This document shows, in pieces, positions 24,889-35,902 of a DNA stretch of 64,000 nt. Made by a program: the position numbers and the translations under genes. The stretch covers positions 261,088-325,087 of the forward strand of contig NMRA01000061.1 of NCBI GenBank assembly GCA_002633005.1, given 5' to 3'. Under the pieces are notes generated by a model. That model did no database searches. It saw nothing but the letters and a program-made list of their open reading frames with translations, and was not told the DNA's origin. Origin of the DNA: Phoronis australis. Lineage: Eukaryota > Phoronida > Phoronidae. Each line of letters opens with the position of its first letter. Position 1 is the stretch's first letter.

Positions 24889-25030
24889 TTTCCTTTACTT
24901 TCGCCTGCTTAGATCACCAATTGAGCTTTGCCAATCGAAAGATATCACTAAAATTAACTCTTTTCGTAAATTACAGCCATGTACATACTCTCGTTATTTT
25001 ACTATTAATTTTTTAAATTTATAAAAAGTN
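24889..25030 (+). repeat. Dispersed repeat family 3, partial copy 3
   Basis: Shares AAAGATATCACTAAAAT, TTTTCGTAAATT and TTATTTTACT blocks with 22780-22860. The right half is absent. Confidence 0.4.
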
Positions 25031-27490
25031 TTAAAAATGCTTAACTTTGAAGGACTTAGTTTGGTGACGTTCTCGTGGCGCAATGGTAAAGTAACAGACC
25101 CCTCCACAGCGGACTCTGAACATCAAATATTAACCTGCAGACGTCGGAAGTGTGATCGCATGAACATATCTATCTGCAGAAATAATACGGCGAATATAAC
25201 TGCACGGAAATCAAGCCCTTCGAAAGAACTCGTTCAATCGAAGATTCGACAATTTACGATTCGTTTGTCACATCTCTGCATTTTTTGAGAACTCGTGAAT
25301 TGAAACGTTCTCTTGGCTGATTGGCTGATTATCTGACATTCGGGTCACTATATGACGTCATTAAGTCAAAAAACTGAGAGTTGGAGATGACAGAAGATTT
25401 GATTCGTTGCAATTAGGGTAAATTAAAAAGAGACGAAACATAACTAGTGAGACCCTAAATATGTCAAGGGAATTCAATTTGGTTAGTACTAACACACTGA
25501 ACAATAATTTTCTTCCCATTGTTTTGGTTTATGCCCATTTCACCAATGATCGGTGAAAAGCCCTCCGATGGTCCTTCAGCTCTGTTTAAGACCTGAGTAT
25601 TGGCTATTCGTAAATTAGAAACTATTGAAGTGGCATAGAACGTGAAAAACATTATTCAAAGTGGTTCTCTGTCACTAAAACATTTTTTATGAAACGCAAT
25701 AGCCCGAGAAAAGAATAACTTTTTCACAGACATATTGGTTCTTTCGAAGCAACGTTATAACGCTAAATTATAGTTTGTGATGTGGACTGAAATTGGTTAC
25801 CCGGTACAATAAATTACGCAGAATTCCCCTAACGGCCATACACTGCACATGCTTGGCTACTGAAACTAAACAGCTATAGCTTTGACATCATTTCTAATCA
25901 TAGTAAAGCATTCGCTGAGGTCGTGCTTATAACGGTTTCACAGTAAAGTAACTTATTTTTTATTCAAGGTGAGTTACAGTGTCTCTTAAAATAGGCTGTT
26001 CATTATAGAAATTCTCTTTCCCACCATTTCAAGCATAGCTCCCAAGCACTGCTTCTATCTTCCATTGGGTTTCTTTACATACAGTTACAGAACGTGTGTA
26101 TGAATTTTTGAAGGCAGACAAGGGCAATCGGAATTAGTTGCAAGAACCCCATTTGCATCCTAGTTTGGCATATAAAAACAGACTTTGTGGCCAGTTTTTA
26201 CACAACAATGACGAGCTCGACTCATGGAACAGAGGTGAACGAATAACAGCTTCCATCGACAATCCGTCAATCACTTCTTGTAAAGACAATGGGAGAGCAC
26301 GACGACGTTTTTCACAGCCCTGAAGGTCAGACGCACCGAAAACTGAATGGATTCAAGCGAAACGGTTAAAACTTTTAATTTAGACCACTTATCGTTATGA
26401 AGATGATCCCAAACTGTCGATTGTCAAAATAGATGAGATTTCCGGGCTTGGAGAAGACTATAAGAGTTCGTTGATTTGTCATGGCGTCTTGAGTAATAAC
26501 AGTTCATTGCTATACTTCAACAAAAACTTACCACTGCGTGTGTACTTTGACATGTTTGTGTTTCCCGGTAGACGTCCTCGCTTCGTAACGTATTTAGCGA
26601 CGTTCCAAACCTAATTGAGTAGAAAAAATGTACCTCAGTCTGCATGAGAACAAAACAACAACAAGTACTGAAGTTGTTACGGTAACTACAGAGGTTACGA
26701 ATTGTACGTCATGTATATTACTAATTGATACTGTGTGAGCGAAAGTGATGTACGCAATTACCTTAGTCATTATATCTCCGGTGCGGACCTATCATTTCGA
26801 AAAATTATGATAATTACAGCCTTTTTGTCGGACGTCATAACTGCTGCACAATTATAGCAAATGTTACACTTTTAAAGCGTTTTGGTCAATTTTTATGGAA
26901 TTTCAAGTCTGTCAGTAGGTAACGCGTGCAGATTTTACACGTGCAAGTGAACACGTTCTGGTTTTGCACGTTTACACGTTAAGCGAACTTTAAGTTGATA
27001 CGGCTTCCGATTCCCGATTCAATGAACGAATGCAGTACATTCACAAGATGACGTCATTGATCGCGTAATTAATTCGCACCCCTGGACTAACGTGTAAAAT
27101 GCATACTTGTGCACAAGAATGGCAGGGGCTTTAAGTCCACAGCAACTCCCGGCGATGTCACTGTGTAATAAGGACTGTCGTATGGTAGGCACGTACTTCA
27201 TGTCAATCGACCTGGGGTTTTAAGCGCCTTTCGGGATGGACTGAAATGCGTTCAGCGGTCGCGTTAACTCGTCTTCGCAGCGCATTAACCCGTTCCAAAA
27301 TAAACTGCTTAAGAAGTAACGCCCCTTTCATACTCTTCAGGATAATCTCACAAAGTAATGATAAAATAAGACGGTTGTTTCACCTCGAGAAATTTAGATT
27401 CAAGACACTATTGATATCACATTTGCCAGAAATTTGTACAGTAAAACGAATTTAATTTGGCGAGTTAACTGTTCAAAAGCAAAAGTCACA
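25031..27490. other. No gene recognised
   Basis: MITE fragment D is the only identified item. An unresolved base lies at 25030. Confidence 0.45.
25620..25690 (-). repeat. MITE family 1, fragment D
   Basis: About 70 bp matching the right end of the family in reverse orientation, with the block TTCAAAGTGGTTCTCTGTCA. Confidence 0.45.
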
Positions 27491-27494
27491 AAAT

Positions 27495-27700
27495 GGCGGC
27501 CTGTCATATCTTAACCCTAATCGGGTCGGTTCCAGTCTATTTCGCCACCCACGTTCACCACAGTCATGCATCTCTCAGGCATACTCCCAATTAAGCGCTG
27601 AATCCTGAGTTGGGGGATTGCTGCCCACTCCAGTTCCAACGACGCGAGAGATCTCGTATAATGTGGTCTGGTTTGTGAAACATCTCCGTGTCTGTGGCCT
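27495..27700 (-). pseudogene. Tc1-like transposase C-terminal fragment
   Basis: A frame-shifted minus-strand translation gives LELEWAAIPQLRIQRLIGSM and then PERCMTVV, which matches the last helix of Tc1/mariner transposases. The preceding DHIIRDLSR is in a different frame. No catalytic DDE residues remain in the window. Confidence 0.5.
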
Positions 27701-27772
27701 GCGTACGTCGACAGTGCCTGGCGAATGCCGGCTTACCAAATAACTCCATACGTTCCGTTGTCTGAGTTTGTT

Positions 27773-27944
27773 CACGGCGCCTCTCTAGTATTTCTTCATC
27801 ACTGTACTCCTGTTCGAATTGATAGCCTGTAAAACTTAACGATCCACCAGCGAAGTCGGGACTGATGAGCTCTAGCTCGTCCTTTGTCGGGATTGCGACG
27901 GTTGCCATGTTGGCGTTTATTACTGAGCACTCTAACGGTTTCAA
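27773..27944 (-). CDS. Short acidic ORF, possibly the start of another P2X7-C-like protein
   Basis: From ATG 27942-27944 (a second ATG at 27906-27908) the frame reads MATVAIPTKDELELISPDF, then FTGYQFEQEYSDEEILERRR. The GYQFEQEYSDEE stretch resembles the acidic motif (GYMFEPE) before the Cys-rich block in the P2X7-like ORF at 19.9 kb. No Cys block follows, because Tc1-like sequence takes over downstream. The assignment is weak. Confidence 0.25.
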
Positions 27945-29974
27945 AATGAATTATTCTCACCCTAACCAATAGTTATATAAAACTGAAACAAAGTCCGTCT
28001 CATTAGATGCAATTTGTAATGCTTTTGGAGTGTTCGTGAGTGCAAATGATTTGAAAAGCCAGCAATGAATAAATTACTGCGTTACCGGCTTTAGGTGCAA
28101 TAAAACTAGTTGACGAGACACCGAGGCCGTGTGAGCTCATGCTAATTTAGTGTTTGTTGGCAGAAACTGTTGTGAAGCAACTCGATTTCCATCCCACGAC
28201 CAGGTGTTAGGGGAATCTTTATTAACATTTACATTACTCAAATAATGATGATCAATGTACAACTTCTGCCCTGACGGTGCTGTTGCCAAAGCGGAACCTG
28301 AATTCGCGGCCCCCGATGAGTAAGTAGATTTGCAGTTTCGTGGCTAATTCACCAACATAATCACGTGCACATTACTTTGGCTCACTAGTATAGTATTTTC
28401 TTGACTGGAAGTTTAGTTTCCACTGAACTTTGGCTGGTTTATGTTCGTGATGTCTGATCAGTTTCCGAGCCATTGGTCGCGGCAACGCCGGATTCAATCC
28501 GGACGGCCGCGACGGGCCTGATCGGGCTCCGAGCCACTGGCCAGGATAACAAGCGTTTTGTGCTTAGAACTCGAAAAATCACAAGTCTAAACAAGTCTAA
28601 ACAACACAGATCTAGGTTCTCCTGTCTGTATCTCATGGAAAATACTTTGAAATTATCTCCGAACAGACCCCCAAACTCCTGCTACGGACCTAGTTGGCCT
28701 GCCGAACTTTGTAAGCTGCGGTGTGTCCAAATACCAACGAATCCGTAAGAGCGAAATAAAACAACACGTTTTTATAAGAACCCGGTGTATTTTTAAAGGT
28801 TTTACATCGAAGTTTGATGATTTATTGGTGTTAAACGATGACTTCAAGCGATAATCTGACACCAGTAACCCATGTTGTGCGTGTGAAACCGATGAGGTCA
28901 TTGGATAATTTCATTACCTCCGTCTGCCGTCAGGTGTCAGGTAACGCAACCGTACGTGTCGTTATGGAGTAGAACTACTCGATCTAAATTGATACAAATT
29001 AGGTTGTTTTTTGGGTGGCATGCTCCTTTAAATTCAATCAGAATCCGACTGGCGTTATGGTATTTCGGACTGTGACTGTTACATGTACCTGTTCAATTTT
29101 TAGTTATAGCAGATTTTAAACAGACACGTTATTCATGGTTTCTGGGCTTTTTTACCAAACTGAGAATTCAAACCATAAAATGAAATATTTTCACTTTCTA
29201 AGTGTTTAATGGTTTTCAAACCCTTAGCCAATTGTCTTTTTATTGCATGGGTTGCACTTAGGCTACTGTAAATAAATTCCGAATGCTTCGAATCGTGTCG
29301 CTTATATCAATACATGTGTTTTAACCTTTTTACAACCTGTTGTTGTAAACGCTTGCCTTGTTTAAAGGAAAACACAACCGTTTTTGATATTACGTTTAGT
29401 AAAACTCAACATGTAATCGTGGTTATCTTTTTATTTAAACCCTACTGTTAACGACTGTTCGTGTTTGCTCCATGAAAATGAAATGCAGAAAGAAGATGCT
29501 GGCTTTTTGTTGAGCGGTTTACGTCAATCCCTAATGTTCTGTGGATAGTAAACATATGCAATAATAATCAGCACGAAAAGGGGTATCTTCAAGAAAACCA
29601 GGAATCTGTTTGTGCTTAATGGTACCATCAAAACCGGTTATTTACCCTTTAATTTTATTGCTCCCTGAAGATGAGGCATGACCAAACTCGAAATATAACA
29701 TTCATTCGACATACTGTCTGTTACGTCTCTTGATGAGTTCTATGTTTTTGTTCTTTTGACCACAGACATTCACAAATACTTGTTAACAATGAGTTTGTGA
29801 GAGTGTTAAGTCTGAGGAGACAGCACTGCCGTGCCTTTAAATAAGGTTGCATAATAAGGTACAAATAAGTACGATTGATACGCTGACGTGTTTATTCACA
29901 AAATACCGCTTTACAACATTTTTATGGTTACGAGTGGATTAATTAAGATCTTTTCAATGTTTGTTTTGTACGAT
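27945..29974. other. No gene recognised
   Basis: A GC-richer patch at 28460-28545 has two related segments (TTCCGAGCCATTGGTCGCGG and CTCCGAGCCACTGGCC) around a GCCGGATTCAATCCGG palindrome. Nothing else is recognised. Confidence 0.4.
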
Positions 29975-30230
29975 GGCCCAAAGATGACATCGCGCGTATC
30001 TTTTTTAATTATCTCAGGACCTCGAGATCCCGACTTAATTATCTCGGGATAATTTTTCTCAGTGTGTCGCTATACGTAAACAGTCTTCTGGCGCGTTGCA
30101 TTGCCATACCATCTGAATCGACAGCGCAAAGAATGATTCGCTAAGTTTTTCGATTCACCACTAAGCCACCAGTGACATATTTGTGGTGCGTGAATCTATA
30201 ACCATGATGCTGCCCTGGCATCGATATTTG

Positions 30231-30440
30231 TCAGTGTATGAAACCAATCTTATCATCCATTTCTGAACTGTTACGACGTGCGAGCCCTAGTCTTGACAAC
30301 AAACGCCGAATGTGCCTAATGCTAATAATGACACCAAAGCGATACCTGGGCATGTCAACAGTTTCTTTTTGCGTCAGCCCTAAGTTGAAAAGATCCCCAA
30401 CAGCTCCATCTCTATCCAAATTGGAATATCCTTGGTAACA
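30231..30440 (-). pseudogene. Helix-turn-helix fragment of an integrase-like transposase
   Basis: The frame reads LFNLGLTQKETVDMPRYRFG, then IISIRHIRRLLSRLGL. The pattern LGLTxKEI...ISxRHLxRxLxRLGL is seen at the start of animal proteins that have an integrase core. The ORF ends before any DDE motif. It lies inside the inverted-repeat element 29975-31728, which supports a transposase origin. Confidence 0.4.
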
Positions 30441-31150
30441 GAAAACAGGCCAATCATGTGAGACCGATTTTATAACAGCAAGAGGCCTAATTTTTGTTTT
30501 TCTCTGCCAACAATACTAGTAGTTATACTGCAATTTTAAGCGGAAAGGGCATCCTTAAAATCACCCCATTAACATCGGATTCGTAAATCTGTATTGGCGT
30601 ATGGGATGTTGACAGATGGAAGTTTTTAACATTAGTTACTGATGTTTTGTTGGTATGACGTGTCCTGATAGCTCTACTAACAGTGTGGGTCAAGGTTATA
30701 GATGGCCTTGATTACTTGTCCTGATGATGGTATGTGAGATATCGAAACCTGTTGAGATTGAAAAATCTCGTTTTGTTTATTAATATTGCCACTTACCTTC
30801 CTTCGATGAGACCATAAGCGTTATACCCGGTTTCACGCCAGATAGGATCTCGTGTGCTTTTACAAACGTTGAAAGTTGAGTCATTTATCTTATTACGTAA
30901 AATGTTGAAAATTTTCCAGTTCAGCTGCCATTTGAATTATTTGATTAAGTAATATGCCCATCACATTGTTATGGCTCACAAGTGTGAGGTTTAAGGAGTA
31001 CGATTGAAAAGGTGCACTTGCGTAAAATTATTCTTGGAGTACAGTCAGTATAAGTTGGAACCGGCATCTCCACTATTACAGTTTTGCTCGGGTGGCAATC
31101 AACTATTTTTCGCTGAAATATTTGTTTACCCTTAGAACATTTATTTTCTT

Positions 31151-31252
31151 GCACAACTTGCCTGCAGCCCATATTATACGCAGTTGCACAACTTGCCTGC
31201 AGCCCATATTATACGCAGTTGCACAACATGCCTGCAGCCCATATACGCAGTT
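31151..31252 (+). repeat. 35-bp minisatellite, three copies
   Basis: Units at 31151-31185 and 31186-31220 are identical, and 31221-31252 is a shortened copy. Each begins GCACAACTTGCCTGCAGCCC. It lies inside the 29975-31728 transposon. Confidence 0.9.
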
Positions 31253-31728
31253 TCACTTCACACAAAGCTACGTGATCTACATCTGCTCTTTCTCTACCAC
31301 CTGTCAACAGTCACACACATGTATGTAGCAATTTTTAAAATGTTCCTGTCAATTTTTGAGGCCCCTTGTGAGTTTCTGAATGATTATCCTTGTCCAACTG
31401 AGGCTGACCGGCCCAAACCTATGGAACTTCCTTTTGTTGCGCCGTTTTTTCGGCGTGTGTTTCTCCATCACCTATGGGCCCCTTTAACTGCCACGGGCTC
31501 CCGTTTTGTGAGCCCTCCTTTCCACTCTCTCTCGACGTCCCTGACCTAGCATTCAATTAAATTGCAACGTGTTTTTATGCAAAATACTTCGAGTATTTGT
31601 TGTGAAAACCACGATTTAGTAGTTGAGACCGGTGACCATTTGAAAACAGACTGTGTTGATAGAAGGTCCCAAGATAATTAAGTCGGGATCTCAATTAAAA
31701 AAGAAACGCGCAATGTTATCTTTGAGCC

Positions 31729-33893
31729 ACTGTACTTTTGTGCCTGAACTTTCACTATAAGATCGCTAAGAAAATTTGATTTGGATTTATAGCGTTGTTA
31801 TTCAAGGTATGCATGACCATGGCTTGTATAAAGCTACAGGTGTTCAGGGAACGCCCAACCCGATGACTTCATTATTTCGTTTTGTTCAAAAGCAACTTGA
31901 GTTAGCGTGTAGTTTCTTTTTTCAACCACCCTAACTTGAAAACAAGCTTCATTTTAGTTGTTCAGTCGAAAATTATGTCCGAATGATACTTATGTCAACA
32001 CACTCCCAATATTTTCAAGCTTAAATGAATTTAATTATTTTGAATTTTTTTGGTTATTTTTTTATTTTCGATTGCGCACCACCACCACGTTTGGTGGCCG
32101 TAGTGAGTGACAGCTGACTCATGCATTATGGTTTCTCATTGAACTGCCCCCATATGTAATGCAGTTTCCGTGGACACCCTGACCTCTTTTTAAAAACACT
32201 TTAAAAACTTAATAAAAATATGACACGACACAAGCAACGAAGAAAGTTACGAAATGTTTAAATGTTAGTGCTATGTTTTGACTGACGAAACTCCTCCTGT
32301 GTTTGAAATTGGTGAATGTAAAGCACTGTCCTAAACACACCAAAACTACTGCCACCTGACGAGCATCACGCATGGTACAGTTCTGTCTTGAATAACTAGA
32401 AGTGCAAGTATGCGACATTTAAAATCATCCGCCAGGCAATGCTGGTCTCAGTTGTACCGAGTTATAAGGTGTCGAAGGTGTTGTTCGATACGACTCCCGT
32501 GATACATCTATGCCATTAAATTATGGGTATCAACCAGTGTATGAAGGTTAATAAACAACACGGAAATCTTGTTGGTGTGCCTATTTCATAAAACTTTTAG
32601 CAGATTGCTACCTACGTTGTAATTACGTCTAATTATATTAGAAGTACATATGAAAGTTACTCACACACGTGCGAGGCAGTCTATTTTTACAATTTGTCCT
32701 ACATTTTACCGTGTAAACTGTACGGGGTGAGGAGATTATTAATTGGATACGCTAAGGCTTTGTGATTGGAAGTTGTGGAAATAAATACATTTTTAATGAA
32801 ACAACCATTGAGTGCATGAGTTATTACGAATTAGATGAGCTATCTGATTAATTACAATTTAATATACCACCTGTGCTTTATTGGTTAGAGATCAACACCT
32901 TTGCATAATCGCTTTTTGTCACAGGAAATTGCCTCCGTTGTGTTCACGTTAATTGTCCAAAGGATCTTAAGATTTAGCTGCAAGTTGTGTAGCATCTATG
33001 TTAAGTGTGCTTGACTTTCATCGTCAAGCCAGTCTCTCAATGGATTGATTTGCTTATGTAACAACCCAAGCTAATCAGCGTGCGTGTACCTAGGACAAAT
33101 CGCCTGTACACTCTTCCACAGCGCCATCTCTGGAACATTGATATGGCTTGAAGGGAACAGGAGAAAATTAACATTGATTGCTGGCCATGTTTTATTCGAC
33201 CTCAGACTCCTATCAAGCGACGTCTATAAATGAGCTTGGGCTAACGGGGCCTGATTAATACATATAGTTTATTAAGCTTTTTGTTACAGTCATGTTTACC
33301 TTATCAAACTGAAAATTGTGCACTTCTATTAGGTTTTCAGACTTCTTGTATATATTATAGCAGGCTTCAGCAACTTGTAAAAAGGGGAAAAATGAACTTT
33401 CGCGAAGTATTGTTACGGCCATCTTTAACCATTGGAATGCGCTTGTTCAACAGACACCTCTTGCTAATTTTACGGTCATCTTCCTAAGATAAATCACGTC
33501 GAGGACAAAATGGGGACGCGACGGTAAAATGTTTCGCTTCGGTTGTCGTTCAAATTTTCAATCACAAAATAGGGACGTTTCTGGCCGACAGGCATCAAAA
33601 ACGCTCGTATATATTGGCGCCGCTCAAAAAAAAAACTAATCGGACATAAGGCTGTTTAAACCACTTTTACTGACTCTCTGGCAAAATCTCTATTGGATTT
33701 GTCTGCTTTGACTAGTAAAATTCCGCGTGTACATGTAGGTATCAGAGAGCACGTCTTAATTTGAACTTTGCCGTAGATGAGCCGGAAAAGTAGTCATCTT
33801 TTCATGTCTTGTGACATTGAAAAAGGCACAGAATGTGTGTGGAATGCATCGATGTAGTCTGTTCCACTTGCAACAGTCACCAGTCACTATATT
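31729..33893. other. No gene recognised
   Basis: Holds repeat family 3 copy 2 and otherwise AT-rich sequence without coding signal. Confidence 0.45.
32045..32345 (-). repeat. Dispersed repeat family 3, copy 2
   Basis: Minus-strand match to 22720-22995, including TCCACGGAAACTGCATTACAT and ATAATGCATGAGTCAGCTGT blocks. Confidence 0.6.
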
Positions 33894-33923
33894 CATCACC
33901 AACGTCCAACCAATCGGAATGTG

Positions 33924-34068
33924 TGTTGTAGTATCGTATTACTATGTAGCGTAGTCATATATTGCTGTGAATGAAGTAGTTCTCTCGGTACTTAGTCTTC
34001 AAATATAAACCTACTGTTCTAAACCTGGTGTCTTCATTATCGCCTCTAACCGGCCAGATAATACTTCA
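33924..34068 (+). repeat. 5' LTR
   Basis: 145 bp, begins TGTTGTAGTATCG and ends ATAATACTTCA. Reads identical to the 3' LTR. Confidence 0.92.
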
Positions 34069-34261
34069 TGGTAGCAACGGTAAAAACACAATCATACCTG
34101 TGATTGCCAGGACCGATATTGTGCAACTAAATGGACTTTGGAGAAATGCAGAAACTATTTTTCGTGCATCTACCGGGAACCGGACAACGTGAAGCCGCGA
34201 CGCGCCCTTGTCTGCAAACCCTATAGTACCTGTCCGTCAACCAGCAGACGCAAATTCGTAA

Positions 34262-35551
34262 GTGCAAGAAACGACTGTTCTGAACGGACAATCGGTATTC
34301 AGTTATCATAATACTACCCACGTTTTATTCCTGGCCGAGGATAGGAGAAACACGGANGAGACCATAAAAGACTTACCTGAGCAGGCACGTCCATACTGGG
34401 CCTTCCGGGACGAACTAGCTGTCGAAGCCGGAATCCTGTTCAAGGGACGACAAGTTCTGATACCTGAACAAATGAGAGACGACATCTTACGGCAACTCCA
34501 CGAAGGGCACCAAGGCGTCGAGAAGACCCGACGGTTAGCCCGAGAAAGTGTATACTGGGTAAATATCAATGCAGACATTGAGCGACTATGCAAGTCGTGC
34601 CCACTTTGCCAGGAGTTCCAAGATGCCAATCCACGACAACCACTCAAGCCCCATGATATACCTTCCAGACCATGGCAGTTAATCGCATCTGACCTATTCG
34701 AGATTGATGGCAGACACTTCTTGCTGACCGTTGACAGATATTCGAAATACCCTGTAGTTGACGAAATGAAAACGTCAGTGACCAGTCATGCTATAACCAC
34801 AAAGATTAGAGACTACTGCTCTCTGTTTGGAAAACCAGACGAAATTATGACTGACAACGGACCACAATACACTGGTCCAGCTTTCAAAGCATTTGTCACC
34901 TCTTGGGACATCAAGCATGTCACCAGCTCACCTCACTACTCCCGCAGCAATGGCTTCATCGAACGCCATGTAAGACACATTAAGTCCGTTGTGAAGAAGT
35001 GCTTACGACAAAAGTCTGATATCGCCTTAGCAATGCTTCAGATCAGAGCCACTCCGATTGACGCAAAACTTCCATCACCAGCAGAATTGCTATTTGGCCG
35101 ACCAATAGTCACGACTCTACCGAGCCGCTCTGAACCTGGTGAGGATGCACATCGCAGAAGATTGGATGAACGAGCTACAAACATGAAGGACCATCATGAC
35201 AAACAATGCTTTAAACAATCGCTTCCAAGCTTGTTTCGTGGTCAGCATGTTAGAATCCTCGATAAAGAAACCAAGACTTGGTGCCCGGGTACCATCGTAC
35301 ATCAAGATGAGAATCCGAACAGTTATATCGTCGAAGCCCCAAATGGCACTAGGCTTCGCCGTAATAGACATCATTTGCGAGACATGATGCCGAAACGTGT
35401 TCATTTCAGCGACGACACGCCTACTCACTCAACATCTACTGCCACATCAGAGGACTCTCGCACTACACCAGCAGTAGCTGAACCAGAGTCCATCATCAGG
35501 AGATCTGAGCGAAAGACTTCAAGACCATCTCGCTACAAGGATTTTGTTTAA
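34262..35551 (+). CDS. Ty3-type integrase (pol 3' end) without the rest of pol
   Basis: 429 codons open to TAA at 35552. The order is an HHCC-type zinc domain (LHEGHQG with CKSCPLC), an rve catalytic core with the three acids in SDLFEID, TDNGPQY and GFIERHV, then a C-terminal SH3-like region (LFRGQHVRILD, WCPGTIV) and a basic tail. All catalytic residues are present. An in-frame TAA lies just before 34262, where the codon is GTG, so no ATG start exists near the 5' end; the first ATG is in EQMRDD. Integrase is normally cut from a polyprotein, so this is the 3' half of pol joined to the 5' leader by a large deletion. An ambiguous base at 34357 gives one unknown residue. Confidence 0.9.
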   Translation: MQETTVLNGQSVFSYHNTTHVLFLAEDRRNTXETIKDLPEQARPYWAFRDELAVEAGILFKGRQVLIPEQMRDDILRQLHEGHQGVEKTRRLARESVYWVNINADIERLCKSCPLCQEFQDANPRQPLKPHDIPSRPWQLIASDLFEIDGRHFLLTVDRYSKYPVVDEMKTSVTSHAITTKIRDYCSLFGKPDEIMTDNGPQYTGPAFKAFVTSWDIKHVTSSPHYSRSNGFIERHVRHIKSVVKKCLRQKSDIALAMLQIRATPIDAKLPSPAELLFGRPIVTTLPSRSEPGEDAHRRRLDERATNMKDHHDKQCFKQSLPSLFRGQHVRILDKETKTWCPGTIVHQDENPNSYIVEAPNGTRLRRNRHHLRDMMPKRVHFSDDTPTHSTSTATSEDSRTTPAVAEPESIIRRSERKTSRPSRYKDFV

Positions 35552-35688
35552 ATATTAGGACACTAGCTTACTAAGATATCATATGCGCAATCATACTTAC
35601 TTGCTTAGCACCTGCTACAAGATCAAGTTATCACCATTGATCATTACGCTATAACCGTAATATAATCACATTTACTAAAGAGGGGGGA

Positions 35689-35833
35689 TGTTGTAGTATC
35701 GTATTACTATGTAGCGTAGTCATATATTGCTGTGAATGAAGTAGTTCTCTCGGTACTTAGTCTTCAAATATAAACCTACTGTTCTAAACCTGGTGTCTTC
35801 ATTATCGCCTCTAACCGGCCAGATAATACTTCA
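35689..35833 (+). repeat. 3' LTR
   Basis: 145 bp, same ends as the 5' LTR. A polypurine tract lies at about 35676-35688 and ATGTG follows. Confidence 0.92.
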
Positions 35834-35839
35834 ATGTGT

Positions 35840-35902
35840 AAATGTCACCTTCCAACCAATCGATATGTCTTAATGTCACCTTCCAACCAATCGGAATGTA
35901 CG
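35840..35902 (+). repeat. 31-bp short tandem repeat at the LTR-element insertion site
   Basis: Two copies of ATGTCACCTTCCAACCAATC follow the 3' LTR, and a third related copy (TCCAACCAATCGGAATGTG) lies just before the 5' LTR at 33905-33923. The LTR element therefore landed inside this small array. Confidence 0.7.

Larger units (their letters stand above)
29975..31728. mobile_element. 1.75-kb inverted-repeat DNA transposon with integrase-like ORF remnant
   Basis: Ends at 29975-30050 and 31665-31728 are inverted copies. Each starts GGCYCAAAGATRACA followed by a TTTTTTAATT block and GATCCCGACTTAATTATCT. GTAC occurs just outside both ends and may be a 4-bp target duplication. The interior carries a minus-strand fragment at 30231-30440 resembling the N-terminal helix-turn-helix part of integrase-type transposases. 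No catalytic core is visible, so the copy is non-autonomous. Confidence 0.6.
33924..35833 (+). mobile_element. Short Ty3-like LTR retrotransposon with only integrase retained
   Basis: 1910-bp element. The 145-bp LTRs at 33924-34068 and 35689-35833 look identical by eye. They start TG and end CA. ATGTG flanks the element at 33919-33923 and 35834-35838 as a 5-bp target duplication. A primer-binding-like TGGTAGCAACGG begins at 34069 and a purine tract ending GAGGGGGGA precedes the 3' LTR. The 1.6-kb interior codes only for integrase. Gag, protease, RT and RNase H are absent, so movement would need help in trans. Confidence 0.93.

Noticed and set aside
25066-25140. tRNA-Trp-like start GTGGCGCAATGGTAA
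   Set aside because: No B box or T arm follows, so it is probably chance or too decayed to call.
29668-29705. Hammerhead-like CTGAAGA followed by CTCGAAA
   Set aside because: Stem II has only three pairs and the bases after GAAA cannot form stem III with an NUH triplet. At best a relic.
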